Shown: positions 24,356 to 33,045, numbered from the stretch's first letter. The stretch: 40,782 nucleotides of DNA from Pseudanabaena mucicola FACHB-723 (GCF_014696385.1 NZ_JACJQB010000031.1:1-40782), one strand, 5' to 3'. Notes: a model not told the origin generated them from the letters alone. Program-made: numbers and translations.

Positions 24356-26320
24356 TTAAAACTCGATCGCATTTTTATCACTCGTGCTAGTACTAGTACC
24401 AGAAAGATCAAGATAGTTAACTTCTATCTGTTTACGGATTTCGGCTTTACGTTGTCTTGCTTCCTTGATTTTAGTTTGACATTCATAACCAAAATCTGGA
24501 TTAGCAATCACATCAACAGTTTGATATTTACTGAGCCAGTCTTTTTCATGTTTTTCGCACATGATGTATTGAATTTTTGCGATCGCAGTTCTGACAACAA
24601 TTTGTGGGCGCAGCAAACCGATGCGCGAGTTTTCATCCAGCCAGAGTAAATGCTGTAATTGCTGAGCAACATCTTCATTTTCGGCACAGAGAATCTGTAA
24701 TTGTTGTACTAGATGATCGGGATAGGGTTCTTCGGCAGCAAGGGATGTTTTATTGGCTTGGAGCAGATTGAGAATTGTTTGCCAAAGATAGCGATGATTT
24801 GATTGCGTAAATTCAATATTTTCTTCTTCGGCAATCTCTTGATATAGATAAGCGCGATGTTGCGGGAAATGTAGATATATTTGCAACAGTTGAGTTTCGG
24901 CAATATGTAAGGCGTTGGTGGTAGTGGTTAGGGAAGGCGCGGGCTTGTTACTGTTCCACCGTGTATTGCGTAACTGGCGGCGAAGATCTTGCTCTAGGCG
25001 CAATGCCAGATAGGAATTACCTTGAGATAATTTTTGAGCAGAAGTATGGATGTAATGAGTACGAAAGAAGGAATCAACAGGTAAATTATTTAATAGTTGC
25101 GCGATTGCTTGACTACTTTTTTGAAAACGATCGGCTTGATTTAAGTCTTGTCCCGTGAGGATTTGATCGATCTGCCAATCAAGAAATAGTGGCGCATTTT
25201 TAAGCAAATCTTGATATGCCTCAGCGCTATGTTGTTTGAGATATTCATCGGCATCCTTACCATCGGGTATCGTTAGCACTCTTAGTTGCACCGTGCCATT
25301 AAAGACTAATTCCTTAAAACCTGCGATCGCCTTTTCTGCCGCCGTGATTCCCGCCTTATCCGCATCAAAGTTCAAAATTACATTTTTAGTTTCGGTATAG
25401 CGCAATAACTGCTTCATTTGGTCAGCATTAAGGGCGACACCCATCGTGGCGATCGCCTGACTAATTCCTGATTGATGCAAGGCGATCGCATCAAAATAAC
25501 CTTCTACAACTATTGCTTGATCGGATTTGGATATCGCATCTCGCGCCTTATCCATTCCAAACAGAACCGTACCCTTGCTAAAGAGTTCCGTTTCAGGTGA
25601 GTTTAAATATTTGGGTTCTTCATCACCAAGGGAACGCCCACCAAAGGCAATCACCCGACCGCGAGTATCGTGAATCGGAATCATCAGACGATCGCGAAAG
25701 CGATCGTAAAAGCCATTGCCTGTTTTGCGTGGAACAATTAAACCTGCTTCTTCTACTAAATTTACAGGGATTTGCTTTTGCTGTACCAGATAGCCCATCA
25801 GGGTTTCCCAACCCGCAGGCGCATAACCCAGTTGAAATTTTTGGATTGTCTCTTTGCTCATTTGCCGCTTGTCGGTGAGATAGGCAAGAGCTGCGCGCCC
25901 CTGTGGTGCGTAGAGTGCGTGCTGATAAAAACTGGTCGTCAATGCCATCACTTCATAGAGGCGATCGCGATGGGAGATTTGACGTTGAATTTCCTTGGCT
26001 CTTTCTGGCTCAACGGTTTGAATGGGAACGTTGTATCGTTTCGCCAAATCCAAAACTACGTCAGAGAAAGATCTCTTATCAATCTCCATCAAAAACTTGA
26101 CTGCACCACCTGCTGCCCCACAGTTAAAGCAGTGATACATCTGTCGTGAGGGATTAACCGTTAAAGCTGTGGCATTTGTCCCGTTGTGAAAAGGACATGC
26201 TCCCCGAAAATTTGCCCCACTTTTTCGTAGCACAACCCGTTCAGACACGATATCGACGATATCGGCCCGTTGACTTACTTGGTCAATAGTATCTTTGTGG
26301 AGCTGAAACTGTGCCGCCAT
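24356..26320 (-). CDS. dnaG: DNA primase
   Basis: This 654-residue primase has an N-terminal zinc-binding domain (C42, H45, C64, C67 in CPFHNG...YHCFNCGAAGG). The catalytic RNA polymerase core includes FRDRLMIPIHD and the Toprim motifs EGYFD (273-277) and DADKAG (D319, D321). The C-terminal helicase-binding region (460 onwards) is less conserved. It makes RNA primers for replication. It is single-gene here rather than in the rpsU-dnaG-rpoD operon. Length is normal for cyanobacteria. Confidence 0.97.
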   Translation of the reverse strand: MAAQFQLHKDTIDQVSQRADIVDIVSERVVLRKSGANFRGACPFHNGTNATALTVNPSRQMYHCFNCGAAGGAVKFLMEIDKRSFSDVVLDLAKRYNVPIQTVEPERAKEIQRQISHRDRLYEVMALTTSFYQHALYAPQGRAALAYLTDKRQMSKETIQKFQLGYAPAGWETLMGYLVQQKQIPVNLVEEAGLIVPRKTGNGFYDRFRDRLMIPIHDTRGRVIAFGGRSLGDEEPKYLNSPETELFSKGTVLFGMDKARDAISKSDQAIVVEGYFDAIALHQSGISQAIATMGVALNADQMKQLLRYTETKNVILNFDADKAGITAAEKAIAGFKELVFNGTVQLRVLTIPDGKDADEYLKQHSAEAYQDLLKNAPLFLDWQIDQILTGQDLNQADRFQKSSQAIAQLLNNLPVDSFFRTHYIHTSAQKLSQGNSYLALRLEQDLRRQLRNTRWNSNKPAPSLTTTTNALHIAETQLLQIYLHFPQHRAYLYQEIAEEENIEFTQSNHRYLWQTILNLLQANKTSLAAEEPYPDHLVQQLQILCAENEDVAQQLQHLLWLDENSRIGLLRPQIVVRTAIAKIQYIMCEKHEKDWLSKYQTVDVIANPDFGYECQTKIKEARQRKAEIRKQIEVNYLDLSGTSTSTSDKNAIEF

Positions 26321-26460
26321 AATCGCGATCGCCTATTTGTAAATCGCTGGATGCGTAGCTAAACTGTCAAAATTCTAGTTAATTTATTATCCTGTAAGCT
26401 TGGTTGCGATCGCAGTTTTAAAACTCTGATGTTGTGGGGATCACACAATTCTTACGAGGT

Positions 26461-26494
26461 AATGTAGTGGCAATTCATGAATTGCCACTACATT
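26461..26494. repeat. 34-bp perfect palindrome
   Basis: AATGTAGTGGCAATTCA and its reverse complement form a perfect palindrome of 34 bases with no loop. The 28-base core is identical to the core of the palindrome at 29205-29238. It lies eight bases past the ispH stop, in the minus direction. Confidence 0.95.
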
Positions 26495-26501
26495 ACGTCA
26501 C

Positions 26502-27716
26502 TTATAGAGAATTTTTGAGTGCAAAAATCCTGTTAATCACATCCTCAACTACGCGATCGGGAGTAGAAGCGCCAGAGGTAATACCAACCTTGATGTTGCC
26601 TGTGGGTAACCAATGATCAGCTTTTTCGATGGCTTTACCCAATGGCTTATGCTCAATTGTCTCCGCCGAAATAATCCGATGCACATCATCAATGTGATAG
26701 GAAGGCAGATTTCGCTCGATCGCAATTTCCTGTAAATGGGTTGTATTTGAAGAATTGTAGCCACCGATGACGATCATCAAATCGATATCTTCTTCGACAA
26801 TCTCAAACATGGCATCTTGACGCTCTTGAGTCGCATCGCAAATAGTGTTAAAAGCAAGGAAATGCTCATTGAGATGTTCCACACCATACTTTTGCATCAT
26901 GGTTCTTTCAAACAATTTGCCAATTGCTTCAGTCTCACCTTTGAGCATCGTCGTTTGGTTTGCCACACCGACGCGCTCTAGATCTCGATCAGGGTCAAAA
27001 CCTGCGGATATTGCCTTGCTAAATTTAGTCAAAAATTCTTGACGATCGCCACCATTGAGCATGTAGTTCGCCACGTACTCAGCTTCCTTCATATTTAGCA
27101 CCACTAGATAGCGCTTGGCATAGGAACTCGTAGCAATGGTTTCCTCATGGTTATATTTACCATGCACAATGGAAGTAAAGTCAGCCTTCTTATGCTTCTC
27201 TACACGATTCCAAACCTTAGATACCCAAGGGCAGGTGGTATCCACAATCTTGCTGCCAAGACGATCGAATAACTGGGTTTCCTGCACACTTGCACCAAAC
27301 GCAGGCAAAATCACCACATCACCCTGTCCAATCTCCGAAAAGTCCTTAGTTCCATCATCCTTGACGGGTACAAATTGAACTTCCATTTCCTTAAGCTTGG
27401 CATTAACGGAAGGATTGTGAATAATTTCATTGGTAATCCAAATCCGTTCATTGGGGAACTGAGTGCGGGTTTCATAGGCCATTGCCACCGCTCTTTCGAC
27501 ACCCCAACAAAAACCAAAGGATTTTGCCAAATAAATTGTCACATCACCCTGTGTATAAACATAGTTATGCTCACGAATAGTTTGGATGAGGTCGCTATGA
27601 TATTGTGATCGCATGGTTGATTCGGCTTCTTCCCCATGCCCAAAACTTTGGCGAAAATAGTTGGGAGACTTGTGCAAAGCTCTCCGCATAGCTTGCGTAT
27701 CGAGCGTATTGTCCAT
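26502..27716 (-). CDS. ispH: 4-hydroxy-3-methylbut-2-enyl diphosphate reductase
   Basis: This 404-residue enzyme has the three cysteine ligands of the [4Fe-4S] cluster: C70 ([11 protein letters not shown]), C162 ([11 protein letters not shown]) and C293 ([10 protein letters not shown]). The long N-terminal region of about 60 residues ([20 protein letters not shown]) is typical of the cyanobacterial/plastid IspH. It catalyses the last step of the MEP pathway, making IPP and DMAPP for carotenoid, chlorophyll and quinone synthesis. It is monocistronic. Confidence 0.97.
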   Translation of the reverse strand: MDNTLDTQAMRRALHKSPNYFRQSFGHGEEAESTMRSQYHSDLIQTIREHNYVYTQGDVTIYLAKSFGFCWGVERAVAMAYETRTQFPNERIWITNEIIHNPSVNAKLKEMEVQFVPVKDDGTKDFSEIGQGDVVILPAFGASVQETQLFDRLGSKIVDTTCPWVSKVWNRVEKHKKADFTSIVHGKYNHEETIATSSYAKRYLVVLNMKEAEYVANYMLNGGDRQEFLTKFSKAISAGFDPDRDLERVGVANQTTMLKGETEAIGKLFERTMMQKYGVEHLNEHFLAFNTICDATQERQDAMFEIVEEDIDLMIVIGGYNSSNTTHLQEIAIERNLPSYHIDDVHRIISAETIEHKPLGKAIEKADHWLPTGNIKVGITSGASTPDRVVEDVINRIFALKNSL

Positions 27717-27814
27717 GCGCTTAAAATGACATCCTAGGTAATTGTGCTGAAAGTATTATAACGGGCAGCCGTGAAAATTCGCGCCGCCACGTTATCTCAA
27801 TCAGGGGTTTGGTA

Positions 27815-28909
27815 TTACTGACTGATAGTTTCGGCAAGCCGATTTAGTCGCTCATCTACAAATTTTTGCTCAAGGAAATTCTGGGCTACTGTTTCTAGAT
27901 TCCGCAAATTCCCTTCGTTGGCTTGAAATGTAGAGACATTCTTGCTCTTGTCTTTATAGCTAGGAATTAGCGGCTGATAACGATCATAGCCATGATCCAA
28001 CAACTGCTTGGCAATATAGTCAACCGAATCGGCTGAGCCATCAGAAAATACATCAAGGAGAGGAATTCCATTAAAAACACTGAGCCAGTCCAATGCGCCC
28101 CAAGTTTTTGCTTGGTGAGGAGTGATGCGATTTTCTAGCTGTCCTGTCCCAAACGATGCAACAAAGATATTCTCTAAACTCGCAGATTTTTGAGTTTCAT
28201 CGCATTTACTCATTTTGATGGCTTCTGCGATCGCACATAAGGTCGGATTGTTAGCAACCACACCACCATCAATGATGGGAACACCCTTAACATCATCAGG
28301 AATAGCGATATTTACAGGATTCTTAATAATTGAATGGGTAGGGTTATCTTTTAAATTCTCAATGTAGTTTGGCTCAGTCAAAATATATCCAGCGAATGCT
28401 GTAGGCGCAGCCGAAGAACATCGACAAACTTCCCAAATCGGAATTTGACTAAATTCCATTTGATTGCTTTTAAAAACTACCGCATTGCGATTGTAAGTGT
28501 CATAGGCAACTACGATCGTGGGCGGTAGTGAACCAAATAGATCGTGGTCGAAAATTTGGGGACTTTGCAGTACAGACTCCAGTCCTTGCGATGGAAATAG
28601 AGGCAGAGACAAATCAAATTTCGTAATTCTTTCGATCAGACTATTCCACAAAAACGAGAGGCTAGTCATATTGGGGAATATGCTCATACCTTTCTCTCTG
28701 TAAAATCGACTGATTTCTGAAGCAGGTATGCCTCTGGCGATCGCACAGGCAATGATGCTACCTGTCGAAGTCCCTGCGAATAGGTCAAAATAATTGTTGA
28801 GACGTGAACCTAATTTCTGCTCCAATCGCTCCAATATAATCGTTGTGATCAGTCCACGAATACCGCCGCCATCGCAAGACAGAATTTTAAATTTGTGGGA
28901 GTTACTCAT
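27815..28909 (-). CDS. Patatin-like phospholipase
   Basis: This 364-residue lipase has the oxyanion-hole GGGIRG (14-19), the nucleophile in GTSTG (Ser48) and the catalytic Asp in IDGG (D214), a Ser-Asp dyad. There is no signal peptide. It should hydrolyse acyl chains of membrane lipids. The family also includes defence-system effectors (for example CBASS CapV), but no cyclase or ubiquitin-like partner is adjacent here, so a housekeeping or orphan role is as likely. GGTG lies 8 bases before the ATG as a ribosome site. Confidence 0.93.
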   Translation of the reverse strand: MSNSHKFKILSCDGGGIRGLITTIILERLEQKLGSRLNNYFDLFAGTSTGSIIACAIARGIPASEISRFYREKGMSIFPNMTSLSFLWNSLIERITKFDLSLPLFPSQGLESVLQSPQIFDHDLFGSLPPTIVVAYDTYNRNAVVFKSNQMEFSQIPIWEVCRCSSAAPTAFAGYILTEPNYIENLKDNPTHSIIKNPVNIAIPDDVKGVPIIDGGVVANNPTLCAIAEAIKMSKCDETQKSASLENIFVASFGTGQLENRITPHQAKTWGALDWLSVFNGIPLLDVFSDGSADSVDYIAKQLLDHGYDRYQPLIPSYKDKSKNVSTFQANEGNLRNLETVAQNFLEQKFVDERLNRLAETISQ

Positions 28910-28966
28910 TAAATTTCACCTCTTATCAATCTCATATAGTATGCCACCACTTAATTTTCTAAGCAG

Positions 28967-29166
28967 ATAAGTAACTGGGCGCAATTAAATATAAAACCCT
29001 AAAACCTGTAGCGCACGCTGCGCGTGCGCTACAGGTTTTAGGGTTTTAATTCTAGCTAAAGGGTAAATTCCCCGCTGCTCTGCGGCGTGAGTATATTCTG
29101 TCAAAAAAGAATTTAGATACCCCGTCCGCTTGCGGCGGGGTTATTCATTTATGCCTAGCTACTTAT
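28967..29166. mobile_element. MITE-like element, 200 bp
   Basis: Imperfect terminal inverted repeats: left ATAAGTAACTGGGCGCAATT, right (reverse complement) ATAAGTAGCTAGGCATAA. Inside is a long palindrome (AAAACCCTAAAACCTGTAGC to its complement, 28993-29047) and a shorter hairpin (ACCCCGTCCGCTTGCGGCGGGGT). It holds no coding sequence. The left half is shared with the element at 32340-32442. It lies upstream of the patatin gene. Confidence 0.75.
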
Positions 29167-29204
29167 AGCCAAGTATTGTGGTTTTCAGTTGAGCATGGCA
29201 CAAA

Positions 29205-29238
29205 AAAGTAGTGGCAATTCATGAATTGCCACTACTTT
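29205..29238. repeat. 34-bp perfect palindrome (second copy)
   Basis: AAAGTAGTGGCAATTCA with its reverse complement forms a perfect palindrome. The central 28 bases are identical to 26464-26491, and the outer three bases on each side compensate (AAA/TTT here, AAT/ATT there). Confidence 0.95.
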
Positions 29239-29280
29239 CTGTACTGTATTCATTTGTAAACTGCAATAAGTTAAGACATG

Positions 29281-29329
29281 AAAGCAAAATAGAGTTGCAG
29301 CGCGAAGCGCTGCAACTCTATTTTGCTTT
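29281..29329. repeat. long palindromic intergenic repeat
   Basis: AAAGCAAAATAGAGTTGCAG pairs perfectly with CTGCAACTCTATTTTGCTTT around CGCGAAGCG. The stem is about 23 bp. Weakly matching inverted sequences flank it (GCAATAAGTTAAGACA on the left; TGCCCTAACGTAGTTGGC on the right). Confidence 0.9.
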
Positions 29330-29419
29330 TTGGTTTTGCCCTAACGTAGTTGGCTGTAGCTATAAAATAATGAGGAACTGTAAATTCATACTTATTTGTC
29401 TAGGAATGCTTAATTAAAT

Positions 29420-30022
29420 ATGGAAAAAGTTGCAATTACCAATCACGAAATTCATCCTTTAATCGCTAAAAGATGGAGTCCAAGAGCTTTTGATAGCAGT
29501 AAGCTTGTGGAAACGGAAAAACTTTCCCAAATTTTTGAGGCGGCAAGATGGTCAGCATCTTGTTTTAATGATCAGCCTTGGGTCTTTATTGTTGCCACCA
29601 AAGATGACACTGTGAACTATCAAAAAATGCTGGATTGCCTAGTTCCCTTTAATGTCTCTTGGGCGCAGGCTGCACCAGTTTTGGGTTTAGTAGTCGCTCA
29701 AAAAAACTTTAAGCACAATGGCAAGCCCAATGCTTTTGGGGAATATGATGCAGGACAAGCAGTAGCAACCCTCGTATTACAAGCCACGGCGCTCGATCTC
29801 GTCGCGCACCAAATAGGTGGCTTTGATGCCGAGATTGCGATCGCAAGTTTTCATATCCCTGAAACCGCAAAACCTGTTGCTGCGATCGCAATCGGTTATG
29901 CAGGGGAGGTCAGCAACTTGCCCGCAGATTTGCGAGAACGGGAGAACGCACCTCGCGAACGTCAGTCTCTATCTAGTTTTGTATTTACTGGCGAATGGGG
30001 TAATGCAGCTTCATTTGTTTAG
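29420..30022 (+). CDS. Nitroreductase family protein
   Basis: This 200-residue flavoprotein shows nitroreductase features: KRWSPRAFDSSKLVE at the N-terminus (FMN phosphate contacts), FEAARWSASCFNDQPWVFIV, and a C-terminal AIAIGYAG with the basic tail RERENAPRERQSL. These FMN enzymes reduce nitro compounds or quinones with NAD(P)H; the native substrate is unknown. It is a single gene; a bidirectional palindromic terminator follows 4 bases after the stop. Confidence 0.9.
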   Translation: MEKVAITNHEIHPLIAKRWSPRAFDSSKLVETEKLSQIFEAARWSASCFNDQPWVFIVATKDDTVNYQKMLDCLVPFNVSWAQAAPVLGLVVAQKNFKHNGKPNAFGEYDAGQAVATLVLQATALDLVAHQIGGFDAEIAIASFHIPETAKPVAAIAIGYAGEVSNLPADLRERENAPRERQSLSSFVFTGEWGNAASFV

Positions 30023-30025
30023 CGC

Positions 30026-30072
30026 TTCAAATCAATAAAGGCGGCGCTTCGCGCCGCCTTTATTGATTTGAA
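30026..30072. terminator. palindrome serving convergent nitroreductase and psaK
   Basis: TTCAAATCAATAAAGGCGGC pairs with GCCGCCTTTATTGATTTGAA around GCTTCGC. The perfect stem lies between the two convergent stop codons (30022 and 30082). It belongs to the same palindrome family and probably acts as a bidirectional terminator. Confidence 0.75.
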
Positions 30073-30081
30073 GGAGAAAAT

Positions 30082-30354
30082 TTATAGCAAGCCAGCTTGA
30101 GCAAGACCCAAGATCAAACCTGCGCCAAGAACATGACCAAAGCTAGTAACTGCTAGTAACTCTGGCAAACCAAAACCTGAAAATAACCCAGGTAATGCGA
30201 CAGGTAAGCTAGGTCCAACACCCTTGACTTTGATGCCATAGCGAGCAACAACCAACGCAAAAACATTGGCAGTAATCATGATTAAAGCCACGTTTATAGA
30301 CCAAACGGGGGTTGCAGGAACGGCGGCGAGAAGATTAAGAGAAATATTTGTCAT
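30082..30354 (-). CDS. psaK: Photosystem I reaction centre subunit PsaK
   Basis: This 90-residue protein has two transmembrane helices flanking a basic stromal loop (ARYGIKVKGVGPSLP). The second helix contains PELLAVTSFGHVLGAGLILGL, the PsaK signature. Length fits the mature-plus-leader PsaK. It binds chlorophyll at the photosystem I periphery. It is monocistronic; the upstream spacer (30355-30420) should hold its promoter. Confidence 0.95.
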   Translation of the reverse strand: MTNISLNLLAAVPATPVWSINVALIMITANVFALVVARYGIKVKGVGPSLPVALPGLFSGFGLPELLAVTSFGHVLGAGLILGLAQAGLL

Positions 30355-30470
30355 AGGTCTAATTACTTATAAAAAATTTTATTTCCATAATCCTAAGAGG
30401 TATCAAGACATCAAAAAAATCTTCTTAAGTTAAATTTATGAAACTTAGCAATCAGTTACAGTTCACAAAC

Positions 30471-30511
30471 CAGATCTTGTTCCGCTCGCGTAGCAGGCGG
30501 AACAAGATCTG
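30471..30511. repeat. palindromic intergenic repeat
   Basis: CAGATCTTGTTCCGC pairs with GCGGAACAAGATCTG around TCGCGTAGCAG. It lies 11 bases past the stop of the transglutaminase-domain gene in the minus direction and likely ends that transcript. Confidence 0.85.
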
Positions 30512-30521
30512 CGGTTTTAAG

Positions 30522-32147
30522 TTAGATTTCTTCTAAAACTTTAAATCGAACATGATTGAGAGCTAATTCACCAATGGAATAGGGTTGAGGCTGAATTGTC
30601 TCAAAAAATATGCCTTTCCCAATCTCCACATGATACCAAGGCAAACCCATAAACCAGCGCGTAGGATAGGGACGATAGCCAGTATCGTCAGGATTAGACT
30701 CCATCGGTAACCAACCAATACTGGGAATATAAAACTCAATCCAAACATGATTGTAGTATTGATGCAACGGCACATTCATGACCATATCGCTCTCATGGGG
30801 GCATTTATAGCGTCCTACGGTGCGGCAAGCAATACCATTTAATCGCGTCAGCGCTAATAGTAAGCCCACATACTCGCCACAGGAGCCTGTACCTCTCTCA
30901 AGCACTTCTTCTGGGGGGGCAATGTACGGAGTCACGCGATAGGAAAGCTTGTCATAGACATAATCACGAATGCGGAGCATCTTTCGCAAAATGTTGGTTT
31001 CATCGCCCACTGCTTCCCTTGCTGCTGCTTGGATAATCGGATGATCCATACTCAATCCATCATCATCGATAAGATAAAGTTTCTGCATTTCTGGTGATAA
31101 ATCAGGGACAAATTCCACTTCACTATCTTTAAGTTCATACTTAATGCCGCGCAGTTCCAAAGTGGCTTTCCATCCAAACATCCGCGCTTCTTCTGGTTTC
31201 AGATTGCCTAAATTGAAAGCTGCAACCCTTTGTCCATCCACAATTTCCTCTGAAAAGGGAATGCCGATTGGCTCGATCGTTAATAATTTTTGACGATAAT
31301 TATCTGTGGGATAGGCAACGCGCCATGTGAGGTTATAGACGGAAGTTGGTTCTTCTGAAGAGAGTTCTTCTAAATAGATCATCTCAACTTTATAGCCATT
31401 GGTTAGCGTGTAGTTCAGCTTGCCATCTTGATATTGCGTAAACTTCAGCCGATGAATAAAGGTTTTTTCTCGCGAAGAGACTGAGAAGGGTTGATCTAAA
31501 TCATTAGGATTCTCCCGAATGTAATTTTCATCGCTTGAGTAAACCACGTATAGGTCTTTTTCTAAAAATCCTAAGCCCACTGGGTTAGGGAATGGGGTCA
31601 AGCCACGATGGATCACTTCACCTGTTTTAGCGTTAAGTCGATAGACTGTTTCTTCAGTGCGATCGCAAACCCATAAATCTTCACCCACCAAGGTTAATGA
31701 CTCAAAACCTGCACCAGGGGCATCCATAATCCTTAGCAAAGTTCTTGTGGCACGTCCAAACACAAAAATTTTGCCAACTTCGCTAGAACTGACATAGACC
31801 CCACCCTCAGACACCGCAATACCATCGATGCGATTGGGTAACTCCATAAATGGCTGTAGATCGAAATCAACTAGATCGCAGTAATAAATACTGTTGTCCT
31901 TAACAATCCAAAGTGTTTCCCCTGCGATCGCTAAGCCAGTGGCATCCCGAAATTGAAATGCAGTGTAATTATTAAGTACCGTTGCCCCTTCAGAAATCGG
32001 ATCGATTTTGAGCAGATGTCCTTGGTAAGCATCCACACAAAGGGCATAGGGCTTGCTCTGATCATCATTACTTACATCAATTTGCCACACTAAACCATGA
32101 AGTTTGTAAGCGCCAATAGGGTAAATCGTGCTTGGTAAGCTAGGCAT
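30522..32147 (-). CDS. Beta-propeller plus transglutaminase-like protein
   Basis: From ATG 32147 the protein is 541 residues (a TTG at 32207 would add 20). The N-terminal half has propeller/NHL-like repeats (IAGETLWIVKDNSIYYCDLV, GVYVSSSEVGKIFVFG, GEDLWVCDRTEETVYRLNAK). The C-terminal half is a transglutaminase-like cysteine protease core with Cys in GTGSCGEYVGLL, His in YNHVWIEFY and Asp in ESNPDD. There is no signal peptide, so it is probably cytoplasmic. The reaction (peptidase or amidase) is unknown. The fusion is unusual. Confidence 0.85.
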   Translation of the reverse strand: MPSLPSTIYPIGAYKLHGLVWQIDVSNDDQSKPYALCVDAYQGHLLKIDPISEGATVLNNYTAFQFRDATGLAIAGETLWIVKDNSIYYCDLVDFDLQPFMELPNRIDGIAVSEGGVYVSSSEVGKIFVFGRATRTLLRIMDAPGAGFESLTLVGEDLWVCDRTEETVYRLNAKTGEVIHRGLTPFPNPVGLGFLEKDLYVVYSSDENYIRENPNDLDQPFSVSSREKTFIHRLKFTQYQDGKLNYTLTNGYKVEMIYLEELSSEEPTSVYNLTWRVAYPTDNYRQKLLTIEPIGIPFSEEIVDGQRVAAFNLGNLKPEEARMFGWKATLELRGIKYELKDSEVEFVPDLSPEMQKLYLIDDDGLSMDHPIIQAAAREAVGDETNILRKMLRIRDYVYDKLSYRVTPYIAPPEEVLERGTGSCGEYVGLLLALTRLNGIACRTVGRYKCPHESDMVMNVPLHQYYNHVWIEFYIPSIGWLPMESNPDDTGYRPYPTRWFMGLPWYHVEIGKGIFFETIQPQPYSIGELALNHVRFKVLEEI

Positions 32148-32339
32148 AGGGTATTTTGACTGGTGGATAAAAGATGAGGGCAAGAGACATCTTTGGACTT
32201 CCTGCAACTCTTGATCTGACTTTAAAAGTAATATTACTTCCGTAGCAAAGGTAACACTAGCCTAGAATTGTACAGGGCATTGGTCAGCCAATTAGTAATA
32301 GGTGCTGAAACGCAGGAATTCTCATTATGACTTTTGGGT

Positions 32340-32442
32340 ATAAGTAACTAGTCGCAATTAAATATAAAACTCTAAAACCTGTGGCGCACGCTGCGCGTGC
32401 GCCACAGGTTTTAGCTCTGGTTTTTAATTCCTAGCTACTTAC
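32340..32442. mobile_element. MITE-like element, 103 bp
   Basis: Terminal inverted repeats: left ATAAGTAACTAGTCGCAATT, right (reverse complement) GTAAGTAGCTAGGAATTA. The core AAAACCTGTGGCGCACGC pairs with GCGTGCGCCACAGGTTTT. The left 35 bases and the core match the element at 28967-29166. It is upstream of the transglutaminase gene and of rpsN, in a 500-base spacer with no gene. Confidence 0.75.
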
Positions 32443-32470
32443 AAGAAATTAGATACTCCCATCCCATTGG

Positions 32471-32513
32471 AAGCAATAGCGTTGCGGCGCGAAGCGCCGC
32501 AACGCTATTGCTT
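32471..32513. repeat. palindromic intergenic repeat
   Basis: AAGCAATAGCGTTGCGGCGC GAA GCGCCGCAACGCTATTGCTT is a perfect 20-bp stem with a three-base loop. The GCGCGAAGCGC centre is shared with the copies at 20442 and 29281. Confidence 0.93.
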
Positions 32514-32681
32514 GGCTTTATATGTCTATTTCTTCAGTGAGAAGGGAGTAAGAGATAAATTATTTTTCATTTCATAAAAAATTATGCTCAACAAATTGAC
32601 GATTTAGGTTATGATCGGTAACTGTCGCGAATTGTATTAAATTTTTAGACTTTTACCTCTACATCACCTGATAGAACCGCA

Positions 32682-32987
32682 ATGGCTAAGAAAAGCATGA
32701 TTGAGCGCGAAAAAAAGCGCGCTAAGTTAGTTGAAAAATATGCAGCTAAACTCGAAGCACTCAAAGAAAAGTTTGCCAGCCCCGAACTGACACAACAACA
32801 AAAAGTTGCTGTCCACCGTGAAATCCAACAAATTCCTCGTAACGCCAACCCTACCCGTCACCGCAACCGTTGCTGGGCGACTGGTCGTCCTCGTGGCTAC
32901 TACAAAGATTTTGGTCTATGCCGCAACGTCTTGCGTGACATGGCTCACCAAGGATTACTACCAGGCGTAGTTAAATCTAGCTGGTAA
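32682..32987 (+). CDS. rpsN: 30S ribosomal protein S14
   Basis: This 101-residue protein has the S14 features: basic N-terminus [20 protein letters not shown], the segment [20 protein letters not shown], and the C-terminal [17 protein letters not shown]. It lacks the CxxC zinc site, so it is the long C-minus form, as usual in cyanobacteria and plastids. It binds 16S rRNA in the small-subunit head. It stands alone with its own terminator. Confidence 0.97.
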   Translation: MAKKSMIEREKKRAKLVEKYAAKLEALKEKFASPELTQQQKVAVHREIQQIPRNANPTRHRNRCWATGRPRGYYKDFGLCRNVLRDMAHQGLLPGVVKSSW

Positions 32988-33004
32988 TTTTTCCAAATAA
33001 ATAG

Positions 33005-33045
33005 CAAAAGAAAAAGACTGGGCATTGCCTAGTCTTTTTCTTTTG
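33005..33045 (+). terminator. rho-independent terminator of rpsN
   Basis: CAAAAGAAAAAGACT...AGTCTTTTTCTTTTG is a long stem with a T-rich 3' arm, 18 bases after the rpsN stop. Confidence 0.92.

Noticed and set aside
27815-28909. CBASS or other complete defence system around the patatin gene
   Set aside because: The neighbours are ispH and a nitroreductase gene; no cyclase or accessory gene is present.
29119-29141. Separate terminator hairpin ACCCCGTCCGCTTGCGGCGGGGT
   Set aside because: It lies inside the 200-bp MITE-like element far from any stop codon, so it is counted as part of that element.
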